A stretch of DNA of 22,406 bases from Bacteroidota bacterium (GCA_030691295.1 JAUYEQ010000383.1:1-22406), one strand, 5' to 3'; numbered from the stretch's first letter, positions 1-9,770 are shown. Notes: generated by a model not told the origin, from the sequence alone. Program-made: numbers and translations.

Positions 1-20
1 AAACTACTGTATGCAACTGC

Positions 21-55
21 AAAAAAAACCTGCTTCGTATGAAGCAGGTTTTTTT
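21..55 (-). terminator. Intrinsic terminator after infB (symmetrical)
   Basis: An 8-bp perfect stem CCTGCTTC/GAAGCAGG closes a 4-base loop (GTAT). It is flanked by eight A on the left and seven T on the right, so it can work in both directions. It lies 25 bases beyond the infB stop and is the natural end of the leftward rimP-nusA-infB transcript; it could also stop a rightward transcript arriving from outside the window. Confidence 0.9.
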
Positions 56-79
56 GTATGAGAAATTTTGATTGTTCTA

Positions 80-3000
80 TCAAAGTGTTTTTGCGACTTC
101 AGTCAATGTAAAGGCTTCAATAAAGTCACCGGCTAAAACATTGTTGTAATTGTCAATGTTTAATCCACATTCGTAACCCTTGTTAACTTCCTTAACATCG
201 TCTTTGAACCGTTTGAGCGATCCGAGCGTACCTGTATAGATTACAATACCATCGCGGATAACGCGAATTTTATCTTTCCTGAAAATCCTTCCGTCGCGGA
301 CAATACAACCGGCAATGGTACCAACCTTGGTAATATCGAAAGCTTCCATCACTTCAGCAGTTCCGGTAATTTCTTCCCTGATTTCAGGAGAAAGCATACC
401 TTCCATTGCTGCTTTTATTTCGTTGATCGCATCGTAGATAATTGAGTACAGACGGATATCGATCTGTTCTTTTTCTGCAATCTTCCGGGCACTAACCGAT
501 GGCCTTACCTGGAATCCAACAATAATTGCATTGGATGCTGTTGCAAGCATGATGTCGGATTCGGAAATTGCTCCAACTGCCTTGTGGATCACATTTACCT
601 GAATTTCTTCGGTTGACAGTTTTATCAATGCATCAGAAAGCGCCTCGATTGATCCGTCCACGTCACCTTTCACGATCAGGTTCAATTCCTGGAAGTTTCC
701 GATGGCAATGCGTCGGCCGATTTCATCAAGCGTAATATGTTTTGTTGTGCGTAATCCTTGTTCGCGTGCCAACTGTTCACGTTTGTTGGCGATGTTACGG
801 GCATCACGCTCATTTTCGAGACAATTAAACTTATCTCCGGCCTGAGGTGCTCCGTCCAAACCAAGAAGAATTACTGGTTCTGCAGGACCTGCTGTGGTAA
901 TGCGCTGATTCCGCTCATTAAACATTGCTTTTACGTGGCCATAATACTGACCGGCCAAAATTACATCGCCCACACGCAAAGTTCCGTTTTGAACCAAGAC
1001 TGTACAAACAAATCCACGACCTTTATCGAGTGTTGATTCAATTACAGTACCGGTTGCTCTTTTGTTAGGATTGCCTTTCAATTCAAGCATTTCGGCTTCG
1101 AGCAATATTTTTTCGAGCAATAAGTCAACATTTAATCCAGACTTGGCTGAAATTTCCTGGCTCTGGTATTTACCACCCCAGTCTTCAACCAGGTAGTTCA
1201 TGCCAGCCAGTTGTTCTTTTATTTTTTCAGGATTTGCTCCGTTCTTATCAATTTTATTGATTGCGAATACAATTGGTACGCCTGCTGCTGCTGCATGGTT
1301 AATTGCTTCGATAGACTGAGGCATGATGGCATCGTCAGCAGCTATAATAATAATGGCAATATCTGTAACCTGAGCACCCCTTGCACGCATTGCGGTAAAA
1401 GCTTCGTGTCCCGGAGTATCAAGAAAAGTTATTTCGCGGCCGTTTTTCAATATTACATGATAGGCTCCAATATGCTGGGTAATACCCCCAGCTTCACCGG
1501 CGATAACGTTTGCACTTCGGATATGGTCGAGCAACGATGTTTTACCGTGGTCAACGTGACCCATCACTGTAACAACCGGCGCCCTTGGAAGCAATTGCTC
1601 TGGGGTATCTGGTTCCTCCTCGATGGCTACCTGAATATCTGCACTTACAAATTCAACCTTAAACCCGAATTCATCGGCCACAATGGCCATGGTTTCGGCA
1701 TCCAGTCGCTGATTGATGGAAACGAATAAACCAAGGCTCATACATGTTGAAATTACTGCGGTAACCGAAGCATCCATCATGGTTGCAAGCTCGTTAACCG
1801 AAACGTACTCGGTCACTTTCAGTATGTTATGATCGGCGGTGTCGCGTTCCTGCTGCGCCGCTGCCTTGTCGCTGACCATCTGGCGTTTGTCTTTCCGGTA
1901 TTTTGAACCTTTGGATTTGGTGCCTTTTGTTGTCAGACGGGCAAGTGTATCTTTAATTTGCTTTTGAACATCCTCTTCGCTGACTTCTTTTTTCAGGAGC
2001 GGACGTTTTTTTAGTTTTGATCTGTCGCCACCACCACCGCCACCGGCTGGGGCTGTGCCACCAATATTTTTGGTAACCACAAGTTTTCTCCTTTCACCTG
2101 CAACTACCGGTTTATCAACCGTATTTACACGTTGCTGGATTCCCGGAATATCTTTTGAAATACGTTTTCTTTTCTTTTTATTGCGTGCCTGTTGTTGTTG
2201 AGCTTCTGACAATACAGGTTTTTTATCCGAAGGAAGTTCGATTCGTCCAACAACTGTTGGTCCTGAAAGTCTTTCAGCTTTTGCTTTTATTACAGTTGGA
2301 GAAGTCCGTTCTGTGTTGCCGGTTTCTTTTTGAACGATATTTTCTTTTTCGGCAGGCTGTTGTGTATCCCGGCGAACACGGTCGCGGTCTTTGCGCTCTT
2401 CTTCCTTTTGTCTTTTGCTTTTTTTAGCAGGTCTGGTTTTTTGGTTCAGTAAATTCAGATCAATTCTTCCTACGACCTTTACCTCTTCTACTTTTGGTAC
2501 ATTGGTGGTCATAACTTCGTTGTCCGAATGATCAACCTGAAAAATTACCTGGGCTTTTTCCGCTACGATTTCAGGTTTTGCAACTTCATGATGTTTTTTT
2601 TCTTTGACCTCATGTTTTGGGGCAACCGAAGGTTTTTCTTCAATAACTTCAGCCACAGTCTTTTCAACCTTAACCTTTTCTTCTTCTTTTACAGCAGTTT
2701 CAGTAACTGGTTTTGGCTCAGCAACTGGCTTCTGGTGAGTAACAGCAGGCTTTTCAACTTGAATTACCGGCTCTTCTTTTTTCTTGTGCGGAGTTTTTAA
2801 ATGATCAAGGTTTATTGTGCCTAACACCTTTAGTGGTTCGATTTCAGGTCTGCTGATAGTATAGGTTTCAGCTACTTTGTGTTCGTGTTTTGCAGGTTTT
2901 GACTCGGTATGGTGAGATGGTTCAATCTTTTTGGAAGTATTACCTTTGATGATAACCTCGTCATCAACAAAATCATCCTCATCAACAGTACGATGTCCTG

Positions 3001-3259
3001 AATCCTTCATGTCGTCGAGCGAAACAGATTCTTTTGCTCCCCGATGAATTTTCAGATTGATTTTTTCCGACTCTTTTTTCAGGCTAACATCACCTTTGTA
3101 CTCTTTTTCAAGCAGAAGATATGCATCATCTGTAATCTTGTTGTTCGGATTTGTATCAATGGCAAATCCTTTCTTATGCAGAAACTCAACGATGGTTGAA
3201 ATACCAACGTTGAAATCCCGCGCTACTTTACTTAGTCTTTTAATACTTCCTATAACCAT
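80..3259 (-). CDS. infB: Translation initiation factor IF-2
   Basis: This GTPase brings initiator fMet-tRNA to the 30S ribosome and promotes subunit joining in the cytoplasm. The 1059-residue product has an IF2_N helical domain at about residues 5-55, a long Lys/Glu/Pro/Val-rich linker (about 60-480) with a glycine run near 405, a second IF2_N-like domain around 485-545, then the G domain. The GTP-binding motifs are all intact: GHVDHGKT (567-574), DTPGHE (614-619), NKID (668-671) and SAK (704-706). The beta-barrel and C-terminal tRNA-binding domains follow. It is longer than the E. coli protein (890 residues) because of the linker, which is usual in Bacteroidota. The start lies 12 bases after the nusA stop and makes it the last gene of the operon. 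Confidence 0.98.
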   Translation of the reverse strand: MVIGSIKRLSKVARDFNVGISTIVEFLHKKGFAIDTNPNNKITDDAYLLLEKEYKGDVSLKKESEKINLKIHRGAKESVSLDDMKDSGHRTVDEDDFVDDEVIIKGNTSKKIEPSHHTESKPAKHEHKVAETYTISRPEIEPLKVLGTINLDHLKTPHKKKEEPVIQVEKPAVTHQKPVAEPKPVTETAVKEEEKVKVEKTVAEVIEEKPSVAPKHEVKEKKHHEVAKPEIVAEKAQVIFQVDHSDNEVMTTNVPKVEEVKVVGRIDLNLLNQKTRPAKKSKRQKEEERKDRDRVRRDTQQPAEKENIVQKETGNTERTSPTVIKAKAERLSGPTVVGRIELPSDKKPVLSEAQQQQARNKKKRKRISKDIPGIQQRVNTVDKPVVAGERRKLVVTKNIGGTAPAGGGGGGDRSKLKKRPLLKKEVSEEDVQKQIKDTLARLTTKGTKSKGSKYRKDKRQMVSDKAAAQQERDTADHNILKVTEYVSVNELATMMDASVTAVISTCMSLGLFVSINQRLDAETMAIVADEFGFKVEFVSADIQVAIEEEPDTPEQLLPRAPVVTVMGHVDHGKTSLLDHIRSANVIAGEAGGITQHIGAYHVILKNGREITFLDTPGHEAFTAMRARGAQVTDIAIIIIAADDAIMPQSIEAINHAAAAGVPIVFAINKIDKNGANPEKIKEQLAGMNYLVEDWGGKYQSQEISAKSGLNVDLLLEKILLEAEMLELKGNPNKRATGTVIESTLDKGRGFVCTVLVQNGTLRVGDVILAGQYYGHVKAMFNERNQRITTAGPAEPVILLGLDGAPQAGDKFNCLENERDARNIANKREQLAREQGLRTTKHITLDEIGRRIAIGNFQELNLIVKGDVDGSIEALSDALIKLSTEEIQVNVIHKAVGAISESDIMLATASNAIIVGFQVRPSVSARKIAEKEQIDIRLYSIIYDAINEIKAAMEGMLSPEIREEITGTAEVMEAFDITKVGTIAGCIVRDGRIFRKDKIRVIRDGIVIYTGTLGSLKRFKDDVKEVNKGYECGLNIDNYNNVLAGDFIEAFTLTEVAKTL

Positions 3260-3271
3260 AAACTATCAAGT

Positions 3272-4507
3272 TTATTCAAATTCATTTCTAAGGATTCTAA
3301 GAACCTCATCGATTGTTTCTTCTTCGAGATCGGTTCTTTTGATCAGTTCTGACCGGGTAAGGATCAAAACGTTTTTCGCGGTATCGCAACCAATCAATTT
3401 CAATTGGTCAATTACCCAGCTTTCAATTTCATCTGAAAATTCTTCCAGATTCACGTCTTCATCGTCCTGTGCAACTTCACGGTAAACATCAATTTCGTAG
3501 CCGGTAAGCTGGCTTGCAAGCCTGATGTTCAAACCACCTTTTCCGATGGCCATCGAAACCTCATCGGGTTTCAGATAAACGTCGGCTCTTTTGGTGTCTT
3601 CGTGCAATTTGATGGATGATACTTTTGCCGGATTCAATGCACGCTGAATAAACAGTTGCATGTTGGCCGAATAATTAATAACATCTATGTTTTCGTTTCG
3701 CAATTCACGGACGATGCCATGAATACGCGATCCTTTCATTCCAACACATGCCCCAACAGGGTCAATTCTTTCGTCGTACGATTCAACGGCAACTTTGGCC
3801 CTTTCACCCGGAATCCTGACAATTTTTTTGATGGTAATCAAACCATCGAAAATTTCAGGAACTTCAAGTTCGAACAAACGTTCAAGAAAAACAGTGGAGG
3901 TACGCGAAAGTATGATCAACGGATTGTTGTTCCGCAATTCAACTTTGAATACAACTGCCCGAAGGTTATCTCCTTTTCTGAAATAATCTGAAGGAATCTG
4001 TTCGGTCCTCGGAAGGATTAATTCGTTTCCTTCGTCATCCAGAACCAGAATTTCTTTTTTCCAAACCTGGTAAACTTCGCCGGTAACAATATCGCCGATT
4101 TTACTTTTGTATTTGGAAAAGATCTGGTCTTTTTCAAGTTCCATTATGCGACTGGCAAGATTTTGACGCAAATTCAGAATAGCCCTGCGGCCAAAGTGGG
4201 CAAGTTTCACCTCATCGGTTACTTCCTCTCCAATTTCATAATCTGCATCAATTTTTTTGGCTTCTTTCAGGGTAATCTGCCTGTTTGGATCTTCAAAATC
4301 CTCGTCAGCTACGATTTCCCGGTTGCGCCATATCTCAAAGTCACCTTTATCGATGTTAATAATCACATCGAAGTTTTCATCTGTGCCGTATGTTTTTTCC
4401 AGAACATTTTTGAAAACATCTTCAAGCACGCTCATCATTGTGGCGCGGTCGATGTTTTTGAGTTCCTTGAATTCGGCAAAGGTGTCGATAAGATTAAGAG
4501 TCTCCAT
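3272..4507 (-). CDS. nusA: Transcription termination/antitermination factor NusA
   Basis: NusA binds RNA polymerase and nascent RNA and controls pausing, termination and antitermination. The 411-residue product has the polymerase-binding N-terminal domain (about 1-125), an S1 domain (about 135-200, beginning IGDIVTGEV), and two KH domains with GxxG loops at VGMKGSRI (255-262) and AIGKGGLNIR (320-329). A short acidic helix-hairpin-helix-like tail (360-411) ends the protein. The pair of C-terminal acidic repeats of E. coli NusA (495 residues) is absent; only one such module could be present. It sits 12 bases after rimP and 12 before infB, the conserved order. In E. coli NusA represses its own operon; whether that holds here is unknown. 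Confidence 0.97.
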   Translation of the reverse strand: METLNLIDTFAEFKELKNIDRATMMSVLEDVFKNVLEKTYGTDENFDVIINIDKGDFEIWRNREIVADEDFEDPNRQITLKEAKKIDADYEIGEEVTDEVKLAHFGRRAILNLRQNLASRIMELEKDQIFSKYKSKIGDIVTGEVYQVWKKEILVLDDEGNELILPRTEQIPSDYFRKGDNLRAVVFKVELRNNNPLIILSRTSTVFLERLFELEVPEIFDGLITIKKIVRIPGERAKVAVESYDERIDPVGACVGMKGSRIHGIVRELRNENIDVINYSANMQLFIQRALNPAKVSSIKLHEDTKRADVYLKPDEVSMAIGKGGLNIRLASQLTGYEIDVYREVAQDDEDVNLEEFSDEIESWVIDQLKLIGCDTAKNVLILTRSELIKRTDLEEETIDEVLRILRNEFE

Positions 4508-4519
4508 CTCGTCCCAATT

Positions 4520-4981
4520 TTAAAATTTAAATATTTTTTTTGCTTCTTTTATTTCAGAATATTCCAAATGATGAACTTTGGTAACGAGTTCCTTCTTCTT
4601 CGATCCTTCTTTCTTTTCATTGGTTGTTACTTCCAGATCAATTGCCTGTTCTTCAACCCCGGTCAGCAGTCCGTTCAGTTTTTGTCCGTTTGTCAGCAAC
4701 ACTTCAATTTCTTTGTCCACATTTTTCTTATACTGACGCAACAGTCTGAAAGGTTCGGTTAAACCGGCAGAAAAAACAGATAATTCAAAATCTTCTGCTT
4801 CTCTGTCAAGATTGCTTTCAACATGTCTGCTTATTTCAACTATTTGGTTGATTGAAATTCCAGTGTCACTATCAACCATGATATGAATCTCATTGCTTGT
4901 TGATATGGTTACATCGACCAGAAACTGGTCATCTGCAAGCTTTTCATTTACAAGTTCTGCTATTTTTACTTTGTCGATCAT
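4520..4981 (-). CDS. rimP: Ribosome maturation factor RimP
   Basis: RimP helps assemble the 30S subunit, acting on the 16S rRNA/S12 region. The 153-residue product shows the family layout: an alpha/beta N-terminal domain containing VDVTISTSNEIHIMVDSDTG and SINQIVEISRHVES, then FELSVFSAGLTEPFRLLRQY and an Sm-like C-terminal barrel. I chose the ATG at 4979-4981 (protein begins MIDKVKIAEL) because it gives the usual family length. An in-frame ATG nine codons upstream (5006-5008, adding MSPLFYYKN) lies in the loop of the leader hairpin and could be an alternative start. First gene of the rimP-nusA-infB operon. Confidence 0.93.
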   Translation of the reverse strand: MIDKVKIAELVNEKLADDQFLVDVTISTSNEIHIMVDSDTGISINQIVEISRHVESNLDREAEDFELSVFSAGLTEPFRLLRQYKKNVDKEIEVLLTNGQKLNGLLTGVEEQAIDLEVTTNEKKEGSKKKELVTKVHHLEYSEIKEAKKIFKF

Positions 4982-4997
4982 ATTTTTGTAATAAAAT

Positions 4998-5016
4998 AGG
5001 GGACTCATGATCCCCT
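4998..5016 (-). promoter_or_regulatory. Leader hairpin upstream of rimP
   Basis: Arms AGGGGA/TCCCCT flank a 7-base loop that contains an ATG in frame with rimP; on the transcript the hairpin is followed by a U-rich stretch (ATTTTATT). It lies about 20 bases downstream of the predicted transcription start and 16 bases before the chosen start codon. It could be a weak attenuator, an RNA stabiliser, or a control on translation of rimP. The structure is seen in the sequence; its role is inference. Confidence 0.55.
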
Positions 5017-5043
5017 AACACTGGTTTTCCCAAATTGTCGGCA

Positions 5044-5075
5044 CAAAAATAGTAATTTTAATTAAAATGTCAAAA
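5044..5075 (-). promoter_or_regulatory. Bacteroidota-type promoter of rimP-nusA-infB
   Basis: Read leftward, a TTTTG element (5071-5075) is followed by a 19-base spacer and TATTTTTG (5044-5051), matching TAnnTTTG at -7 with the expected spacing. This predicts a transcript start near 5037 and a leader of about 55 bases. Confidence 0.8.
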
Positions 5076-5158
5076 CCAATCTATTAAGGTTTCTTGTATT
5101 CGTATCAATTTCATAATCAGGAAGATTAAAATTGGCCGAATAAAACAAAAAACTTTTC

Positions 5159-5166
5159 TATTTTTG
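5159..5166 (+). promoter_or_regulatory. Probable -7 element for the HD-domain gene
   Basis: TATTTTTG fits the TAnnTTTG consensus and lies 34 bases before the TTG start. The nearest upstream TTG (5132-5134) is 24 bases away, longer than the usual 19-20, so the -33 part is weak. Confidence 0.45.
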
Positions 5167-5200
5167 CAGACTTTGTCCTAACAAACAGACAATTAACAAT

Positions 5201-6454
5201 TTGAAAACGAATAAGAAAAAAATTATCAACGACCCTGTATTTGGGTTCATTAACATCCGCTCCGAACTTATATTTGACTTAATGGAGCATCCGTATTTTC
5301 AGCGATTACGTCGGATTAAGCAACTTGGGCTATCATGTATGGTTTATCCGGGAGCCAATCATACCCGTTTCGAGCATGCTTTGGGTGCTGTTCACCTGAT
5401 GCGGTCGGCCATAGGGATATTGCGGCTGAAAGGGCAGGAAATTTCGGATGAAGAAGCCGATGGTGTTACAATTGCTATTTTGCTCCACGATATCGGGCAT
5501 GGGCCATTTTCACATGCCCTTGAAACCACATTGGTTCAGGGCGTACCACACGAACGGATTTCGTTGCTTCTGATGGAAGAACTGAACCGGCAGTTCAACG
5601 GTAAACTGGATCTTGCCATCCGGATTTTTACTAATCAGTACCAAAAACATTTTCTGCATCAGCTGGTTTCCAGTCAACTCGACATGGACCGGCTTGATTA
5701 TCTGAGCCGCGACAGCTTTTTTTCTGGAGTATCCGAAGGAATCGTCAGTTCGGAACGCATTATTAAAATGCTGAATGTGAAGAATGATGAGTTGGTGGTT
5801 GAGTATAAAGGTATCTATTCGGTTGAGAATTTTCTGATTGCCCGCAGGTTGATGTACTGGCAGGTTTATTTGCACAAAACAGTTCTGTCAGCCGAATACC
5901 TTCTTATAAATGTACTTGCACGTGCACGTGAACTGGCATTGCAGGGAGCCGATATATTTGCTCCTTCGGTGCTGAAATTATTTCTTTACCAACACATTAC
6001 GCTGGAAGATTTTACTCAAAACCATATTATTGAAGGTAGGCCTGCCCTCGATCTTTTTGCAGGTCTCGACGATAACGATATTATTTCTTCAGTAAAAGAA
6101 TGGCAGGATAATCAGGATCCGATTTTATCCTACCTTTCAAAATGCATCATCAACCGGCGTTTGTACAAAATTAAGGTTAGTAAAAAACCATTTTCGGAAC
6201 AAAAAATAAATCTCCTGAAGGAAAAAATCTGTAGTCATTTCAATGTGGGTGACGATCAACTTCATCATTTCCTGATTATTGATACTATTTCAAACAGTGC
6301 CTACAACAAGGTTTCCAGCGATAAAATCAATGTTATATTCAAGAACAATAAGGTAAGCGATTTATCGGATGCATCTGACATTGACCTCTCTGTATTTTCT
6401 GAAACTGTCAGGAAATATTTTATCTGTTATCCGAAAGAATTGGACATTAAGTAA
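5201..6454 (+). CDS. HD-domain phosphohydrolase (dGTPase/SAMHD1-like superfamily)
   Basis: The 417-residue product belongs to the HD superfamily proteins of the COG1078 kind, metal-dependent phosphohydrolases related to dNTP triphosphohydrolases; the exact substrate is not known to me. The motifs are HTRFEHALGAVHLM (metal-ligand His59), the HD pair in LLHDIGHGPFSH (His96-Asp97) and SQLDMDRLDYLSRD with the later Asp. The start is a TTG: no in-frame ATG or GTG occurs upstream, and the first internal ATG (residue 28) would remove the conserved NDPVFGFINI segment. It is transcribed divergently from rimP and lies 37 bases before lpxD, a neighbour arrangement I recall from other Bacteroidota. It may affect nucleotide pools; that is inference. 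Confidence 0.88.
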   Translation: MKTNKKKIINDPVFGFINIRSELIFDLMEHPYFQRLRRIKQLGLSCMVYPGANHTRFEHALGAVHLMRSAIGILRLKGQEISDEEADGVTIAILLHDIGHGPFSHALETTLVQGVPHERISLLLMEELNRQFNGKLDLAIRIFTNQYQKHFLHQLVSSQLDMDRLDYLSRDSFFSGVSEGIVSSERIIKMLNVKNDELVVEYKGIYSVENFLIARRLMYWQVYLHKTVLSAEYLLINVLARARELALQGADIFAPSVLKLFLYQHITLEDFTQNHIIEGRPALDLFAGLDDNDIISSVKEWQDNQDPILSYLSKCIINRRLYKIKVSKKPFSEQKINLLKEKICSHFNVGDDQLHHFLIIDTISNSAYNKVSSDKINVIFKNNKVSDLSDASDIDLSVFSETVRKYFICYPKELDIK

Positions 6455-6470
6455 TTTAAATATATTTTTG
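6440..6470 (+). promoter_or_regulatory. Promoter of the lpxD-lpxC/fabZ-lpxA operon
   Basis: TTG (6440-6442), a 20-base spacer, then TATTTTTG (6463-6470) fits the Bacteroidota consensus. The upstream half lies inside the last codons of the HD gene. The predicted leader before the lpxD ATG at 6492 is under 20 bases, so the lipid A genes can be expressed apart from the HD gene. Confidence 0.7.
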
Positions 6471-6491
6471 CCGGGCATTAAGAAACGAAAT

Positions 6492-7535
6492 ATGGAATTC
6501 AAAGCTCAAATTATTGCTGATTTTCTGGGTGGTACGGTTGAGGGCGATGCGAGTGTTACTGTAACAAGCGTCTCCAAAATCGAAGAAGGAAAACCCGGAA
6601 CATTGGCATTTCTCTCCAATCCGAAATACAATAAATACCTTTACGAAACCGATGCGTCCATCGTGCTTGTCAACCAGGATCTGGAGCTGGAAGCAGAAGT
6701 AAAGGCTACTTTAATTAGAGTGCCCGACGCATACAAAGGCTTTGCTTCGCTGCTCGAACTTTACCAGCAAGCCAAGGGAAATAAATCAGGAATAGAAAAT
6801 CCTTCGTTTGTTGATCCGACTGCCACCCTGGGAAATGACATATATCTGGGCGCTTTTGCCTACATCGGGAAAAATGTCCGGATAGGAAATCATGTAAGAA
6901 TATATCCGCATGTTTATGTTGGCGACAATGCCATCATTGGCGACGACAGCATCCTTTTTTCAGGAGTAAAAATTTACGAAGACACAAAAATTGGGGCAGC
7001 ATGTATTATTCATTCCGGAGCCGTTATTGGCGCTGATGGATTTGGGTTCGCTCCAAATGAAGATGGTACCTACCAGAAAATTCCACAGGTTGGAAATGTT
7101 ATTTTAGAGGATTTGGTAGAAATTGGCGCCAATACGACCGTCGATTGTGCTACGATGGGCTCAACCATTATCAGGAAAGGAACAAAAATTGACAACCTGG
7201 TGCAGATTGCCCACAATGTTGAAGTAGGAGAAAACACCGTGATGGCGGCGCTGTCAGGCATTGCCGGATCGGTTAAAATAGGTAAAAACTGCCGCTTTGG
7301 CGGACAGGTTGGTGTTGCTGGCCATATTACCGTTGGCGACCATGTAAACCTTGGCGCTATGACAGGTGTTACAAAGAATATTCAATCAAACAAAACCGTT
7401 CTTCTGGCTCCGGCGATGGATATTGCCCAGGCCGCCAAAGTGACCATTGTTTATCGCAATTTACCGCAACTACGTGACGAGGTGATTGAATTGAAGAAAC
7501 AAGTGGCTCAAATTAAAACAAAGCTGGAAGAATAA
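6492..7535 (+). CDS. lpxD: UDP-3-O-(3-hydroxyacyl)glucosamine N-acyltransferase
   Basis: LpxD adds the N-linked hydroxyacyl chain to UDP-3-O-acyl-glucosamine, the third step of lipid A synthesis. The 347-residue product has the uridine-binding N-terminal domain (about 1-100), a left-handed beta-helix of hexapeptide repeats (about 103-295) and a C-terminal helix/coiled coil (325-345). The catalytic His lies in LVQIAHNVEVG (His241), and a second conserved His in GVAGHITVG (His278), matching E. coli His239 and His276. The frame is open further upstream, but the ATG at 6492 begins the family's N terminus (MEFKAQIIADFLGG) and sits just after a consensus promoter. First gene of the lipid A cluster; lpxC-fabZ begins 11 bases after its stop. 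Confidence 0.96.
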   Translation: MEFKAQIIADFLGGTVEGDASVTVTSVSKIEEGKPGTLAFLSNPKYNKYLYETDASIVLVNQDLELEAEVKATLIRVPDAYKGFASLLELYQQAKGNKSGIENPSFVDPTATLGNDIYLGAFAYIGKNVRIGNHVRIYPHVYVGDNAIIGDDSILFSGVKIYEDTKIGAACIIHSGAVIGADGFGFAPNEDGTYQKIPQVGNVILEDLVEIGANTTVDCATMGSTIIRKGTKIDNLVQIAHNVEVGENTVMAALSGIAGSVKIGKNCRFGGQVGVAGHITVGDHVNLGAMTGVTKNIQSNKTVLLAPAMDIAQAAKVTIVYRNLPQLRDEVIELKKQVAQIKTKLEE

Positions 7536-7546
7536 TTAAAAAAGTG

Positions 7547-8935
7547 ATGACAGTTAAACAGAAAACCTTAGCAAAAGAATTTTCGATATGCGGCAAAGGA
7601 TTACATACCAGCTGCATAGTGATCATGACATTCAAACCAGCTCCAATCAACCACGGATTTAAATTCCAACGTGTTGACCTTGAAAATAAACCAGTTATCA
7701 GTGCAAATGCCGAATTTGTGGTTGACACATCGCGCGGTACGGTCATTGAGGATCAGGGGGCTCGGATAAGTACAATTGAACATAGCCTGGCAGCTTTGAC
7801 AGGAATGGATCTCGACAATGTACTCATTGAAATTGACAATGAGGAAGTTCCGATTATGGATGGCAGTGCCCGCCATTTCGTCGAAGAAATTGAAAAAGTT
7901 GGGATCGTGGATCAGGATGCCGAACGCGAATATTTTGTGGTGACCGAAAAGATCGTCTATAAAAATGAGCACACCGGTTCCGAAATTATCGCCCTTCCCG
8001 ACAATGATTATTCACTAAATGTATTGATTTCGTTCGACTCGACGGTGCTGAACAACCAGTTTGCCTCGATGAACTCACTGGATGATTTCAAAGAAGAAAT
8101 TGCCAAATGCCGAACATTTGTTTTTTTGCATGAACTTGAGTTCCTGTTGAAAAACAATCTTGTAAAAGGCGGCGATGTTGACAACGCTATTGTGATTATT
8201 GACCGGCCGGTAAGTCAGGAAGAACTTGACCGCCTTGCCGACCTTTTCAATCACAAACGTGTTGAGGTAAAATCGCAGGGAATACTGAATAATATTGATT
8301 TGCAATACGATAATGAATGTGCCCGTCATAAACTGCTCGACGTAATTGGAGATCTGGCGCTGGCTGGCAAAAGAATTAAAGGGCGCATCATTGCCACTAA
8401 ACCAGGGCATCGTGCGAATACATCATTTGCAAAAATTATTTCAAAAGCCATTCGCAAAGAAGATACTAGAGAAAAAGCTCCGAAGTACGATTCAAATTCG
8501 CCGGTACTGATGGATGTAAACAAGATTAAAGAATTGCTTCCGCACCGGTTTCCTTTCCTTTTGGTTGATAAAGTAATTGATATACAGAAGGATTACCTTG
8601 TTGGAGTTAAAAATGTAACTGTTAATGAACCATTTTTTCAGGGGCATTTTCCTGAAGAACCTGTTATGCCTGGTGTGCTGATTGTTGAAGCAATGGCTCA
8701 GGCTGGCGGGATATTTGTACTACGGCAGATGGAAGGAAAATTTTCGACTTATTTCATGAAGATCGACAATGTGAAATTCAGGAAAAAAGTAGTGCCGGGC
8801 GATACAATGGTTTTTAAGGTTACACTAACCTCGCCTATCCGCCGCGGAATTGCTGAGATGCGCGGAATATGCTACGTGGGAGATTCAGTAGTAGCTGAAG
8901 GAGATTATATGGCACAAATAGTTAAGACAAATTAA
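7547..8935 (+). CDS. lpxC/fabZ: Fused LpxC deacetylase / FabZ dehydratase
   Basis: A bifunctional enzyme. The N-terminal LpxC half (about 1-305) is the zinc-dependent UDP-3-O-acyl-GlcNAc deacetylase, the committed step of lipid A synthesis; the C-terminal FabZ half (about 320-460) dehydrates 3-hydroxyacyl-ACP in fatty acid synthesis. Zinc and catalytic residues are present: Glu78-His79 in TIEHSLAAL, His261 and Asp265 in ARHKLLDVIGD, His288 in PGHRANTSFA. The FabZ active site is His367 in FFQGHFPEEPVMPG and Glu381 in IVEAMAQ. This fusion is characteristic of Bacteroidota; it joins two enzymes competing for the same hydroxyacyl-ACP pool. A GTG directly precedes the ATG at 7547, so the protein could be one residue longer (462 versus 463). 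Confidence 0.97.
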   Translation: MTVKQKTLAKEFSICGKGLHTSCIVIMTFKPAPINHGFKFQRVDLENKPVISANAEFVVDTSRGTVIEDQGARISTIEHSLAALTGMDLDNVLIEIDNEEVPIMDGSARHFVEEIEKVGIVDQDAEREYFVVTEKIVYKNEHTGSEIIALPDNDYSLNVLISFDSTVLNNQFASMNSLDDFKEEIAKCRTFVFLHELEFLLKNNLVKGGDVDNAIVIIDRPVSQEELDRLADLFNHKRVEVKSQGILNNIDLQYDNECARHKLLDVIGDLALAGKRIKGRIIATKPGHRANTSFAKIISKAIRKEDTREKAPKYDSNSPVLMDVNKIKELLPHRFPFLLVDKVIDIQKDYLVGVKNVTVNEPFFQGHFPEEPVMPGVLIVEAMAQAGGIFVLRQMEGKFSTYFMKIDNVKFRKKVVPGDTMVFKVTLTSPIRRGIAEMRGICYVGDSVVAEGDYMAQIVKTN

Positions 8936-8959
8936 TTAGAAACAGAAAATAGAAAACAA

Positions 8960-9742
8960 ATGAAACAACCATTGGCCTATGTACATCCAGAGGCAAAATT
9001 AGCCGAGAACGTAGTTATTGAACCTTTTGTAACCATCGACAAAGATGTGATTATTGGTGAAGGAACACGAATCGGATCGAGTGTGACCATTTTACCTGGA
9101 GTACGCATTGGTAAAAATTGTCAGATTTTTCCCGGAGCTGTTATTGGTGCAGTACCCCAGGATTTGAAATTCAGAGGAGAATATTCTACCGTTGAAATTG
9201 GAGACAATACAACCATTCGCGAATTTGTGACCATCAACCGCGGAACGTCGGCAAAAGGGAAAACCGTTATCGGCAACAATTGTTTGCTGATGGCTTATGT
9301 ACATGTGGCCCACGACTGTATTGTTGGCAACAATGTAATTTTGGTAAACAACACCCAGTTGGCCGGTGAAGTAATCGTTGACGACTATGCCATCCTTGCC
9401 GGAATGGTAGCTGTGCATCAGTTTGTGCACGTTGGCTCGCATGTTATGATTGCAGGAGGTTCGCTTGTTCGTAAAGATGTTCCGCCGTTTATCAAAGCCG
9501 GCCGCGAACCACTTTCGTATGTAGGAATCAATTCAATCGGACTTCGCCGCCGCAATATCAGCAACGAAAAAATTCGCGAGATTCAGGAAATATACCGCTA
9601 CATTTATCAAAAAGGGCTGAATATTTCTCAGGCAGTTGAGATCATCGAAGCAGAAATGCCTGCATCTACTGAAAGAGATGAAATCCTTTTATTCATCAAA
9701 GATTCGAAACGCGGAATTATTCGTGGTTACATGCCCGATTAA
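8960..9742 (+). CDS. lpxA: UDP-N-acetylglucosamine O-acyltransferase
   Basis: LpxA transfers a 3-hydroxyacyl chain from ACP to UDP-GlcNAc, the first step of lipid A synthesis. The 260-residue product is a left-handed beta-helix of hexapeptide repeats (about 5-190) with an alpha-helical C-terminal domain (about 195-260). The catalytic motif AYVHVAHDC holds His115 and His118, equivalent to E. coli His122 and His125; GAVPQDLKF near 63-71 is the family's substrate-loop signature. It lies 24 bases after lpxC-fabZ and is the last gene of the operon, followed by a strong terminator. Confidence 0.97.
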   Translation: MKQPLAYVHPEAKLAENVVIEPFVTIDKDVIIGEGTRIGSSVTILPGVRIGKNCQIFPGAVIGAVPQDLKFRGEYSTVEIGDNTTIREFVTINRGTSAKGKTVIGNNCLLMAYVHVAHDCIVGNNVILVNNTQLAGEVIVDDYAILAGMVAVHQFVHVGSHVMIAGGSLVRKDVPPFIKAGREPLSYVGINSIGLRRRNISNEKIREIQEIYRYIYQKGLNISQAVEIIEAEMPASTERDEILLFIKDSKRGIIRGYMPD

Positions 9743-9770
9743 TTCGCACAAAAAAAATAGTTTTTGCAGA

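Noticed and set aside
758..2800. Several long rightward open frames opposite infB
   Set aside because: They are antisense to a strongly conserved gene, show no family resemblance and are rich in Phe/Cys runs typical of shadow frames.
5009..5200. tRNA gene upstream of rimP, as with metY in E. coli
   Set aside because: No cloverleaf-like sequence is present; the 192 bases hold the divergent promoters only.
6369..6491. Longer lpxD starting inside the HD gene
   Set aside because: The added 41 residues overlap the HD coding sequence in another frame and have no counterpart in the LpxD family; a promoter lies within this stretch.
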